Assembly (NCBI GenBank): GCA_040758475.1
Contig: JBFLVN010000212.1
Coordinates: 1 to 6,540 of the forward strand
Source of the DNA: JBFLVN01 sp040758475
GTDB lineage: Bacteria; JAGRBM01
Direction: 5' to 3'
DNA: 6,540 nt
Shown here: positions 1-5,404 of the stretch, piece by piece
Numbering within the stretch: position 1 is the first letter of the stretch
Layout: the number at the start of each line of letters is the position of its first letter
Position numbers and translations under genes: made by a program
Notes under the pieces: model-generated
The model's database searches: none
What the model saw: the letters and a program-made list of their open reading frames with translations, nothing else
Told to the model about the DNA's origin: nothing

Positions 1-802
1 GCGCCCCCACGTTCGTTACTCCGCGCGGGTGGCCGCCGTAGGGAAGCTCCACCACGGCTTTGACGAGATGGGCCGGCACTTTGACGAGGTGGTTGTGCTC
101 GCGGAGATAACTTGTGGGGACGATCTTTTCCGTCGAGAGAATGACGCCTTCCCGCGCCGCGAAACACGAAAGTGGGCCTTCTCCGAGCGGCGCCGTGATA
201 ATGGCGTTCCCTGAAACATCGCAGGCGGGGACGTGCAGGAACGTTACGTCCGGATGGAGCGCCGCCACGAGCCCCACTTTTTCGCCGGGGTGGAAGGGAT
301 CGTCGATCTCCCGGTACGTCCCGCGCTTCGCGTTGTCCTCCGCCATCGTCGATCCCACGACCGAGCGGGTGGGGACGAAGGGGATTCCAAGGGCCCCGGC
401 CAGAAGGCGCTGGGTGAAGGAGAGGATGCTCCAGTGCTCGATGTCGATCTTCTTTTCGAGCCAGTACCGGTTCATGACCGGGTTGGGGGAAGGATAGGGC
501 CAGATGTCGCCCGAAAAGGTCGTGACGGCTTTCGAGAGGACGCCCCCCAGGACGAGGGCGATCCAGGTTTCGCCCACGTTCAAAAGACTGGCTTCGATCC
601 GGGCGTCTTTCTTCCAGTAGTGGCGCGCCAGGGCGTATCCAAGGCCGTAGGGGCGCGTGTGGGTGCTGGCGAAGTGGACCTTCATCCCGGGCCGCGTAAA
701 GCGGGCGATGGCCTCGGGAAGGGGAAGGCGCTTGTCCATCCCCGCTTCGGGGAGGGGGACGTGGAAGCGTTTTTCGATCAGGGCCTTGTAGTCGGGGTGC
801 AT
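1..802 (-). CDS. CoA-transferase subunit A-like protein (type I family), 3' end cut by window
   Basis: The first 267 residues are visible and the gene runs off the left edge. It resembles subunit A of type I CoA-transferases (glutaconate, 3-oxoacid or IpdA-like), cytoplasmic enzymes that move CoA between carboxylic acids. Family-like features are the early 'RPGMKVHFAST' strand-turn (about residues 37-46), 'IEHWSI' (121-126), 'LGIPFVPTRSVVGS' (138-151), where subunit A proteins have a similar GxPFxPTRS stretch, and 'CDVSGNAI' (194-201), like the D-x-x-GN segment of the family. The catalytic Glu of these enzymes lies in the B subunit or C-terminal half, and no such motif is visible here. The start is ATG at 802-800, with GAGGG nine bases upstream as ribosome binding site. 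A B subunit would be expected next to it, outside the window. The family is fairly sure; the substrate is unknown. Confidence 0.82.
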   Translation of the reverse strand, partial: MHPDYKALIEKRFHVPLPEAGMDKRLPLPEAIARFTRPGMKVHFASTHTRPYGLGYALARHYWKKDARIEASLLNVGETWIALVLGGVLSKAVTTFSGDIWPYPSPNPVMNRYWLEKKIDIEHWSILSFTQRLLAGALGIPFVPTRSVVGSTMAEDNAKRGTYREIDDPFHPGEKVGLVAALHPDVTFLHVPACDVSGNAIITAPLGEGPLSCFAAREGVILSTEKIVPTSYLREHNHLVKVPAHLVKAVVELPYGGHPRGVTNVGA

Positions 803-827
803 GCCCTAATTCCCTCTGCCCCCCGCC

Positions 828-858
828 TTGCGGTCCCAGGGCGCGGCCATGATATAGT
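828..858 (+). promoter_or_regulatory. Possible promoter for the SRPBCC lipoprotein gene
   Basis: On the plus strand, TTGCGG (828-833) and TATAGT (853-858) are separated by 19 bases, which is longer than ideal. The start point would fall near 865, followed by AGGG (873-876) eight bases before the ATG at 885. The -10 box overlaps the -10 box of the minus-strand promoter inside the shared GATATAGT at 851-858. Confidence 0.33.
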
Positions 859-879
859 GAGGCCGCATCGCCAGGGCAA
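851..879 (-). promoter_or_regulatory. Possible sigma70-type promoter for the CoA-transferase gene
   Basis: On the minus strand, TTGCCC (879-874) lies exactly 17 bases before TATATC (856-851), each matching 4 of 6 consensus positions. Transcription would start near 844, giving a leader of about 40 bases before the ATG at 802. The spacing and position support it; the hexamers are imperfect and this is read by eye only. Confidence 0.4.
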
Positions 880-884
880 CGCGC

Positions 885-1598
885 ATGAATGGAAAGGTAC
901 TCGCGGGTATCCGCCTGTCCGCCCTCGCCGGGGGCTTGGGGCTGGCCGTCCTCCTTGCCGCTTGTTCGGCCCATGTCATGGACCGGAACATGGATCTCCA
1001 AAAACTCCAGGCCATGCGGGCGCGCCTGGGGGAGGGGGATACGTTCCAGAGCTTCGCCCCCGTGGCGGGGACCGACATCAAGCACGGCCAGATCTACGGC
1101 GTCGTGGACGCCCCCATCGACCGCCTGTGGAAGGTCCTCACCGACTACAACTACTACAAGGACTTCATGCCCCTCATGCAGGAGTCCCGCATCCGCTTCG
1201 TCAAAGGGAACCTGGCCCGGCAGGAGATGATCTTCGGGCTCACGGGAATCCCCCTTCGCTACCGCGTCGTCGTCGCCTTCGTCCATTACCCGGAAGTCCA
1301 CCGGATCGAGTGGGTCTACGTGGAGGGGGACATCCGGGAGACGTTCGGTTCCTGGACCTTGAAGCCCTACGGCCAGGGGCGCACCGAAGTCATCTATTCG
1401 CTCTTCATGGACCTGGGCGGCACGGTCGTGGGGCCCTTCGCGCAGCTCGGATCGGGCCTCGTGCTGCCCCAAGTCATCACGGCGCTTCGAAAGCGCGTCC
1501 TGGACCCCCGGTACGATTCGCTCGAAGTCCCCGAATACGCCCGGGCCCGCCGGGGAAAGCCCACGCCCGTCGACCAGTATTTCGCGGCGTTCGATTGA
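885..1598 (+). CDS. Lipoprotein with START/SRPBCC-like (COQ10/polyketide cyclase-type) domain
   Basis: This is a 237-residue protein. It begins with a lipoprotein signal peptide: an Arg/Lys-bearing start, a hydrophobic stretch (about 11-26) and the lipobox LAAC with lipidated Cys27. Ser28 follows, so outer-membrane sorting is likely if Lol rules apply. From about residue 62 to 207 the pattern fits the SRPBCC helix-grip fold: 'GVVDAPIDRLWKVLTDYNYYKDFMP' (72-96, cited in shortened form as DAPIDRLWKVLTDY) is the usual first strand and helix, beta strands follow, and a long C-terminal helix spans about 184-206. Such domains bind lipids, quinones or other hydrophobic ligands in a central cavity. 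I infer a role in holding or moving a hydrophobic molecule in the envelope; the ligand is unknown. The ATG start has AGGG eight bases upstream. It is divergent from the CoA-transferase gene and 76 bp before the next gene on the same strand. Confidence 0.78.
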   Translation: MNGKVLAGIRLSALAGGLGLAVLLAACSAHVMDRNMDLQKLQAMRARLGEGDTFQSFAPVAGTDIKHGQIYGVVDAPIDRLWKVLTDYNYYKDFMPLMQESRIRFVKGNLARQEMIFGLTGIPLRYRVVVAFVHYPEVHRIEWVYVEGDIRETFGSWTLKPYGQGRTEVIYSLFMDLGGTVVGPFAQLGSGLVLPQVITALRKRVLDPRYDSLEVPEYARARRGKPTPVDQYFAAFD

Positions 1599-1674
1599 TA
1601 TTCCCGTTGCCTTGCCCCGCGAAAGCCGCTAGAGACGGGGCCGGTTCCCCGGGGGCTCGCCGGATTTCTCCATC

Positions 1675-2391
1675 GTGAAAAAACACGCCGGATCGTCCAC
1701 TACCAAAGCTCTTTTTTTCGCGGGCGCCGTACTTTTGGCGGCGGGGGTTTTCCTCTCGCTTGCGGGAGGGGTTCGCACGATCCTGGGCGCCCTTGCCGCC
1801 GCTGCGGGCGGCTTTCTCGTTTCAACGAGCCGCAAGAAGGAACCCGCTCCCCGGATCAGCCTTCCGCCGCGCCGGCCCATCGTCCATTCGCCCGCGCCGA
1901 AGGAAGAGACGACCTCCCCCGCCGCCGCCACGACCGCCCCCGGGCCCGTCGATAAGACCGACCGGGACCGGCTCGTCGAATGGCTCGCCGAACCCGTGGA
2001 AATTCTCGAAGCCGCCAGGAAGAGCGGGGAGCTTGGGGGTTTCAACCACGCCCGCTCCTGCCGGGGCATGGCCCAGCTTGCCGCGTGGCGAAGGTCCAAG
2101 GGGTTCCATCATCCTGACGCCGACGCCCTGGCCGAAGCGGCCGAGGACGCCGTGCTCGAAGCGATCCTGGGCGCGGCCGAGTATTTTTCCCCGATCGTCG
2201 AATCCCTAAGCCGCCGCGGCGAGCTCCCTTCCGACATCGACCGGAGCCGCGCCAAGGTGGAGCAGGTCCGAAAGCAGACCATCGCCATTCTTTCCGAAAT
2301 CCGCGCGCGCCTTGCCAACCTGCCCGTCAGCGCCCAGGAGAGTTTCGGGTTCGTGGCGCAAGAACAGGGCGCGGTTTCCGCAAACGCCTAA
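1675..2391 (+). CDS. Hypothetical membrane protein with two N-terminal helices and a helical C-terminal domain
   Basis: I do not recognise this 238-residue protein. It has two closely spaced hydrophobic segments (about 11-31 and 34-50) that probably form a transmembrane hairpin, then Arg-Lys-Lys. A Pro/Ala/Thr-rich linker (about 56-92) leads to a charged, mostly helical domain (about 93-217) rich in Glu, Arg and Ala. Both termini would be cytoplasmic if the positive-inside rule holds (Lys2, Lys3 and Arg53-Lys55). The start chosen is GTG at 1675; only a weak GGA lies about 10 bases upstream, so the start is not certain. A poor promoter-like pair (TTGCCT at 1607, TAGAGA at 1630) sits in the 76-bp gap after the SRPBCC gene, so co-transcription with that gene is equally possible. 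Its stop codon overlaps that of the convergent trmJ. Codon use looks like that of its neighbours, so it is likely a real gene. Confidence 0.72.
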   Translation: MKKHAGSSTTKALFFAGAVLLAAGVFLSLAGGVRTILGALAAAAGGFLVSTSRKKEPAPRISLPPRRPIVHSPAPKEETTSPAAATTAPGPVDKTDRDRLVEWLAEPVEILEAARKSGELGGFNHARSCRGMAQLAAWRRSKGFHHPDADALAEAAEDAVLEAILGAAEYFSPIVESLSRRGELPSDIDRSRAKVEQVRKQTIAILSEIRARLANLPVSAQESFGFVAQEQGAVSANA

Positions 2392-3260
2392 GATTCTTCT
2401 TTTTTCGGCTTCGCCTTCCCCGGATGATCCAGGTTCCACTCGAAATTTGTCAGGACGCCCCGGAGCATTCTCACCTCCCGGTCTTCGAGGGGGATGCGCA
2501 GGAAGAGGGAGCGCATCTGGTCGAAGAAACGGTCGGGGTTCTGCTCCGGCAGGAAGCGGATGCGTTCGAGAAGTTCCCGAAGCTGTTTCAGAAACTGCTC
2601 CACTTCGTCGTGGGTGGCAAGGGGCCTTGGTGGAAGGAGCCGGGTGGGCTCGCGCCGGTAGCCAAACACCTGGCTGGCCGCCACAAGGACGGCCTGGGCG
2701 AGATTGAGCGAGGCGAAGTGCTCGGAGACGTTAAGGCGCGCCGCGTGGGAGCACTTCTGGATTTCGTGGTTGGTAAGCCCGCTCACTTCACTTCCGAAGA
2801 CCAGGGCCACGTCGCCCGTGCGCGAGCGCTCGGCCAGTTCGGGAAGAATTTCCTCGAAGGGATCGATGCGCAGCCGGAGGCGCCCCTTCCCGGCGGTGAA
2901 GGCCACGCTCATCACCGTCCCCTCCAGGGCTTCTGGAAGGGTCTTCGTCACCTTGGCGTTCTTGATCACTTCCCACGCCCCCACGGCCATCTGGCGGGAT
3001 TCGGGCGAGCGGTAGCGCGGCGTGGGATTGGCGAGGTAGAGGCGCGTAAGACCCATGTTGAGCATGGCCCGGGCACTCTGGCCCACGTTCCCGGCGAAGG
3101 CGGAATTGGCGAGCACGACCCGGACGTTTCCGAGCTGCACCCCTTCCGCGGGCGAGGCGGGGGCGATGGCCGCCCGGCGCTTTTTGATGATGCCCAGTTC
3201 CCTGGAAATCCGCGCTTTTCCGGGGCGGGGTTTTCTCTCGGGGGTGTGGCCGTCCGGCAT
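2388..3260 (-). CDS. trmJ: TrmJ-type tRNA (cytidine/uridine-2'-O-)-methyltransferase, SpoU/TrmH family
   Basis: This 290-residue SPOUT-class enzyme is predicted to transfer a methyl group from S-adenosylmethionine to the 2'-hydroxyl of nucleotide 32 in the tRNA anticodon loop. The catalytic domain starts near residue 46 with 'VRVVLANSAFAGNVGQSARAM' (47-66 region; key NVGxxARAM, with the conserved Asn58 and Arg64). The other two SpoU motifs are 'LVFGSEVSGLTNHEI' (153-167) and 'ASLNLAQAVLVAA' (183-195), which form the knotted cofactor site. A C-terminal helical extension (about 215-280, ending in 'EDREVRMLRGVL') is the tail that separates TrmJ from TrmL and TrmH. The start is ATG at 3260-3258 with AGGA nine bases upstream. 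The same frame stays open for another 336 codons upstream, but that part is antisense to the glycosylase gene. About 45 basic residues precede the usual TrmJ start, which is longer than normal. Family assignment is strong; the exact target nucleotide is inferred. Confidence 0.9.
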   Translation of the reverse strand: MPDGHTPERKPRPGKARISRELGIIKKRRAAIAPASPAEGVQLGNVRVVLANSAFAGNVGQSARAMLNMGLTRLYLANPTPRYRSPESRQMAVGAWEVIKNAKVTKTLPEALEGTVMSVAFTAGKGRLRLRIDPFEEILPELAERSRTGDVALVFGSEVSGLTNHEIQKCSHAARLNVSEHFASLNLAQAVLVAASQVFGYRREPTRLLPPRPLATHDEVEQFLKQLRELLERIRFLPEQNPDRFFDQMRSLFLRIPLEDREVRMLRGVLTNFEWNLDHPGKAKPKKEES

Positions 3261-3317
3261 GGCGGCGCATCCTAGCAGACGGGTGTGGCCCGTGTGGTAG
3301 GCTTTCGCATCATCACC

Positions 3318-4004
3318 ATGGCCAAGGCTCGCAAAACCGATTCTCTTCTCTTCCTTCACAAGCGCCTCTCCGCCCACTACGGCCCTTTGGGGTGGTGGCC
3401 GGGGGAGACACCCTTTGAGGTGATGGTGGGCGCGGTCCTCACCCAGAACACGGCCTGGACGAACGTGGAAAAGGCCATCGCCAACTTGAAGGCCGAGCGG
3501 GCCCTCTCGCTCGAAGCCATCGACCAAATGCCCCATGGAAAGCTCGCCCGGCTCCTTAGGCCTTCGGGCTATTTCCGCGTGAAGGCAAGGCGCCTCAAGA
3601 ATCTCGTCCGGGCCGTCCGGGAGAAATTTGGAAGCCTTCCTCGGATGTTCAAAACGCCTACCAATGAACTTCGCGCCTGGCTCCTTTCCGTAAACGGCGT
3701 CGGGAAGGAAACGGCCGATTCGATCCTTTGCTATGCCGCCGAACACCCCGTGTTCGTGGTGGACGCCTACACGCGGCGAATTTATTCGCGGCACGGGTTC
3801 CTTCCGCCGGAAGCGGATTACGACGAACTCCAGGAATTTTCCCTCGAAAGGCTTCCCAGGGATTTGGCGACGTACAATGAATTCCACGCCCAGATCGTGA
3901 ACGTGGGGAAAGATTTCTGCCGGACGAAGCCGAAGTGCGAAGGATGCCCGCTGAAACCTTTCCTGACGCCAGCGCAACGGCGAAAACTCTCGACGGCCCA
4001 ATAA
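3318..4004 (+). CDS. Endonuclease III-like DNA glycosylase, MagIII/COG2231 type (HhH-GPD)
   Basis: This 228-residue protein belongs to the helix-hairpin-helix GPD superfamily of base-excision repair glycosylases. The sequence 'LTQNTAWTNVEKA' (41-53) replaces the 'LSAQATD' of true Nth. The hairpin is 'VNGVGKETADS' (125-135), followed by 'VVDAYTRRI' (147-155), with Asp149 as the expected catalytic acid. The position of the Nth lyase lysine is Glu131, which points to a monofunctional glycosylase. 'GWWPG' (25-29) recalls the Trp-Trp-Pro of Helicobacter pylori MagIII, a 3-methyladenine glycosylase (from memory), so alkylated purines are the likely substrate. Near the C-terminus, C201-x5-C207-x2-C210 looks like part of a 4Fe-4S loop, but the usual fourth Cys is missing. 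The ATG at 3318 is preferred over a GTG at 3285 because the extra eleven residues look non-coding; neither start has a clear ribosome site. The gene is divergent from trmJ. Confidence 0.86.
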   Translation: MAKARKTDSLLFLHKRLSAHYGPLGWWPGETPFEVMVGAVLTQNTAWTNVEKAIANLKAERALSLEAIDQMPHGKLARLLRPSGYFRVKARRLKNLVRAVREKFGSLPRMFKTPTNELRAWLLSVNGVGKETADSILCYAAEHPVFVVDAYTRRIYSRHGFLPPEADYDELQEFSLERLPRDLATYNEFHAQIVNVGKDFCRTKPKCEGCPLKPFLTPAQRRKLSTAQ

Positions 4005-4033
4005 AAAACGCGGCGTCCGTTGCCGGACGCCGC
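4003..4033 (-). terminator. Intrinsic terminator for the IPT-domain lipoprotein gene
   Basis: A perfect 10-bp inverted repeat, GCGGCGTCCG (4010-4019) and CGGACGCCGC (4024-4033), encloses a four-base loop. On the minus strand it is followed by one G and then a run of six T (4008-4003), a textbook intrinsic terminator about 57 bases after the stop of the lipoprotein gene. The T-run is the complement of the A-run that overlaps the TAA stop of the glycosylase gene (4002-4004). Read on the plus strand the hairpin has no T-run after it, so it should work mainly on the minus strand. Confidence 0.85.
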
Positions 4034-4051
4034 TTCCCCATCCCCCATCCG

Positions 4052-4090
4052 CCGGGCCGGCCGTTGGGCCGCCGGAGCGGGAACTTTTTT
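4052..4090 (+). terminator. Weak possible terminator for the glycosylase gene
   Basis: An imperfect GC hairpin (CGGCC 4058-4062 with GGCCG 4067-4071, extended outward with two bulges) is followed on the plus strand by nine bases and a run of six T (4085-4090). An alternative small stem, CCGC/GCGG (4069-4072 and 4077-4080), lies four bases before the same T-run. Neither is a classic terminator, so the T-run is suggestive only. Confidence 0.28.
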
Positions 4091-5311
4091 CTACGGAGCA
4101 GGATTGATCAAAAGGACCGTCGTCGCCTTGGCGAGGCCCCGCACCACGTCGAAGGGCGGCGCGGCGGCCGTGTTTCCGGAAGCGTTGGCCAGGACTGTAA
4201 TCGTCCCGGGCCCCGTCGCCGTATAGATGAACGTGAAAAGGGCGATGCTGTCCGAATCCAGCGTGCAAGTGGGAAGCGGTGGATAGGGCGGAAGGGCGCT
4301 CGCGCAGCTTCCGCTGCCGCTTTCGATTTCGGCGGTCACGAGGTCGAGCTGGAGCGTGGCATCTCCCGTAAGCGTGGGGAGCGGATCGGGGAGAAGGGGC
4401 CCCCCCTCGTCGTCCGCATCCAGCCCTTCGGGCGTCAAGGCCGTGACGGGAAGCGCTCCCGCGTTGGCGACGTGGACGAAGACGCGGAGGATCTGCCCTT
4501 CGCCCGCGCTCTCGCGCTCGGGCACGATGGAAACGAGGAGGGGTTCGACTTGAATCGTAGCAGATAGGACCGGGCCGATGGTCACGGGCGTGTCGAGCGA
4601 GGCGTTCACGCCGGTCACCTCACCCGAAAAAACCAGGGGGCCTTCCTGCGTCGGAAGGAAGACGAACCGGAAGATGGCTGGCGATTCGCCGATCAAAAGG
4701 TCGGCGCCGCCGGGCGAGGGCCCGGAGAGGAGCGAAGCTGTTCCCGTGTCCAGGGTGATTTCGGGGCGCAGGTCCCGAAGGTCGTCCTGGGTTCCCGGGC
4801 TTACCTGGAGTTCCACGTCGAGCTGCTGGCCCACTTCGATGCGCGTCAGGGCCGGAATCACCTGGGCCGTGGCGGCGGTGGCGAGCGCGTCCGGGCAGAG
4901 GATGAGGGCCTGGGGAAAACTCTTGACCTGCCCGTCGGGGTTGATGACGACGACCTCGGCCGGACCGGGGCTCCCAATGGGCATGGTCGCGCTGATCTGC
5001 GTATCACTGGAAGTCGTCACTTGGGCGAGGAGCTTGGAGAGGCGCACCTGGGCGCCCGCCTGGAAGTTGGCGCCCGTGACGGTGATCGTCTGGCCGCCGC
5101 TCGTAAGACCGTAGGGGTAGGGGGACGTACGGTTCGCGCAGGGGGGCGTCGCGGGCGAGACGGAGACGCCCGTGATCTGGGGCCCGAGGGTCACCCCCCC
5201 GCTCGACACCTGGCTGCCGTCGCGGTTGAGGCCCCCGCCGCTGCAAGAGAGGGCGAGGAGCAGGGAAAGACCTGCCCCGATCCATCCCGGCTTGGGTTGG
5301 CGAAGGCTCAC
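4091..5311 (-). CDS. Putative lipoprotein with IPT/TIG domain and further Ig-like beta domains
   Basis: This 406-residue predicted envelope protein has an N-terminal signal peptide with Arg4 and Lys7, a hydrophobic core, and a lipobox-like ALSC ending at Cys23. The -2 Leu is unusual but allowed by the broad lipoprotein pattern. Ser24 and a Gly/Ser-rich tether follow. Residues about 44-138 match an IPT/TIG immunoglobulin-like fold: 'ITGVSVSPATPP', then 'GGQTITVTGANFQAGAQVRL' (72-91) and 'VVINPDG' (121-127). Two or three further beta-rich stretches follow (about 150-255 and 256-400), the second with 'LRVFVHVANAG', which resembles CARDB-type domains. Cys58 with Cys139, and Cys336 with Cys349, could form disulfides. 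These folds usually serve surface binding or structure; I cannot name a ligand. GTG at 5311 is chosen because a TTG at 5338 overlaps a good -10 box. GGAG lies 14 bases upstream, rather far. A terminator follows the gene. Confidence 0.74.
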   Translation of the reverse strand: MSLRQPKPGWIGAGLSLLLALSCSGGGLNRDGSQVSSGGVTLGPQITGVSVSPATPPCANRTSPYPYGLTSGGQTITVTGANFQAGAQVRLSKLLAQVTTSSDTQISATMPIGSPGPAEVVVINPDGQVKSFPQALILCPDALATAATAQVIPALTRIEVGQQLDVELQVSPGTQDDLRDLRPEITLDTGTASLLSGPSPGGADLLIGESPAIFRFVFLPTQEGPLVFSGEVTGVNASLDTPVTIGPVLSATIQVEPLLVSIVPERESAGEGQILRVFVHVANAGALPVTALTPEGLDADDEGGPLLPDPLPTLTGDATLQLDLVTAEIESGSGSCASALPPYPPLPTCTLDSDSIALFTFIYTATGPGTITVLANASGNTAAAPPFDVVRGLAKATTVLLINPAP

Positions 5312-5337
5312 GGCTTCAAAGAATTCTCCAGGGGGCA

Positions 5338-5367
5338 ATTATCCCCCCGCCGCCCCCGCGGGTGCAA
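5338..5367 (-). promoter_or_regulatory. Possible promoter for the IPT-domain lipoprotein gene
   Basis: On the minus strand, GATAAT (5343-5338, five of six consensus positions) lies 18 bases after TTGCAC (5367-5362, only the first three positions matching). Transcription would begin near 5331, about 20 bases before the GTG at 5311. The box sits in a 93-bp gap after the flavoprotein gene and is flanked by very G-rich DNA, where an AT-rich hexamer stands out. It argues for independent transcription of the lipoprotein gene. Confidence 0.42.
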
Positions 5368-5404
5368 CTTGGGCGGGGTGAAAGGTTGTAAACAGGAAAA
5401 GGGG

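Noticed and set aside
233..1678. A 481-codon plus-strand open frame spanning the CoA-transferase gene and the SRPBCC gene
   Set aside because: Its product is rich in Arg, Gly and Pro with no recognisable domain, and it overlaps two genes with clear family motifs. It is a GC-driven shadow.
2366..2405. Possible terminator at the convergent junction: a bulged stem near GCGGTTT/AAACGC followed by a T-rich stretch
   Set aside because: The stem is short and bulged, and about eight bases separate it from the T-rich stretch, which also encodes the Lys/Glu-rich TrmJ tail.
2424..3275. A 283-codon plus-strand open frame antisense to trmJ
   Set aside because: The product shows no motif and the opposite strand carries all SpoU motifs.
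3261..4268. Upstream extension of the trmJ frame by 336 codons
   Set aside because: It lies antisense to the whole glycosylase gene, has low-complexity basic composition and no domain, while the ATG at 3260 has a ribosome site and gives a normal TrmJ.
5344..5390. Possible terminator after the flavoprotein gene formed by CCCCGCC and GGCGGGG on the minus strand
   Set aside because: The loop is large and no T-run follows; the region is better explained as G-rich spacer within a promoter.
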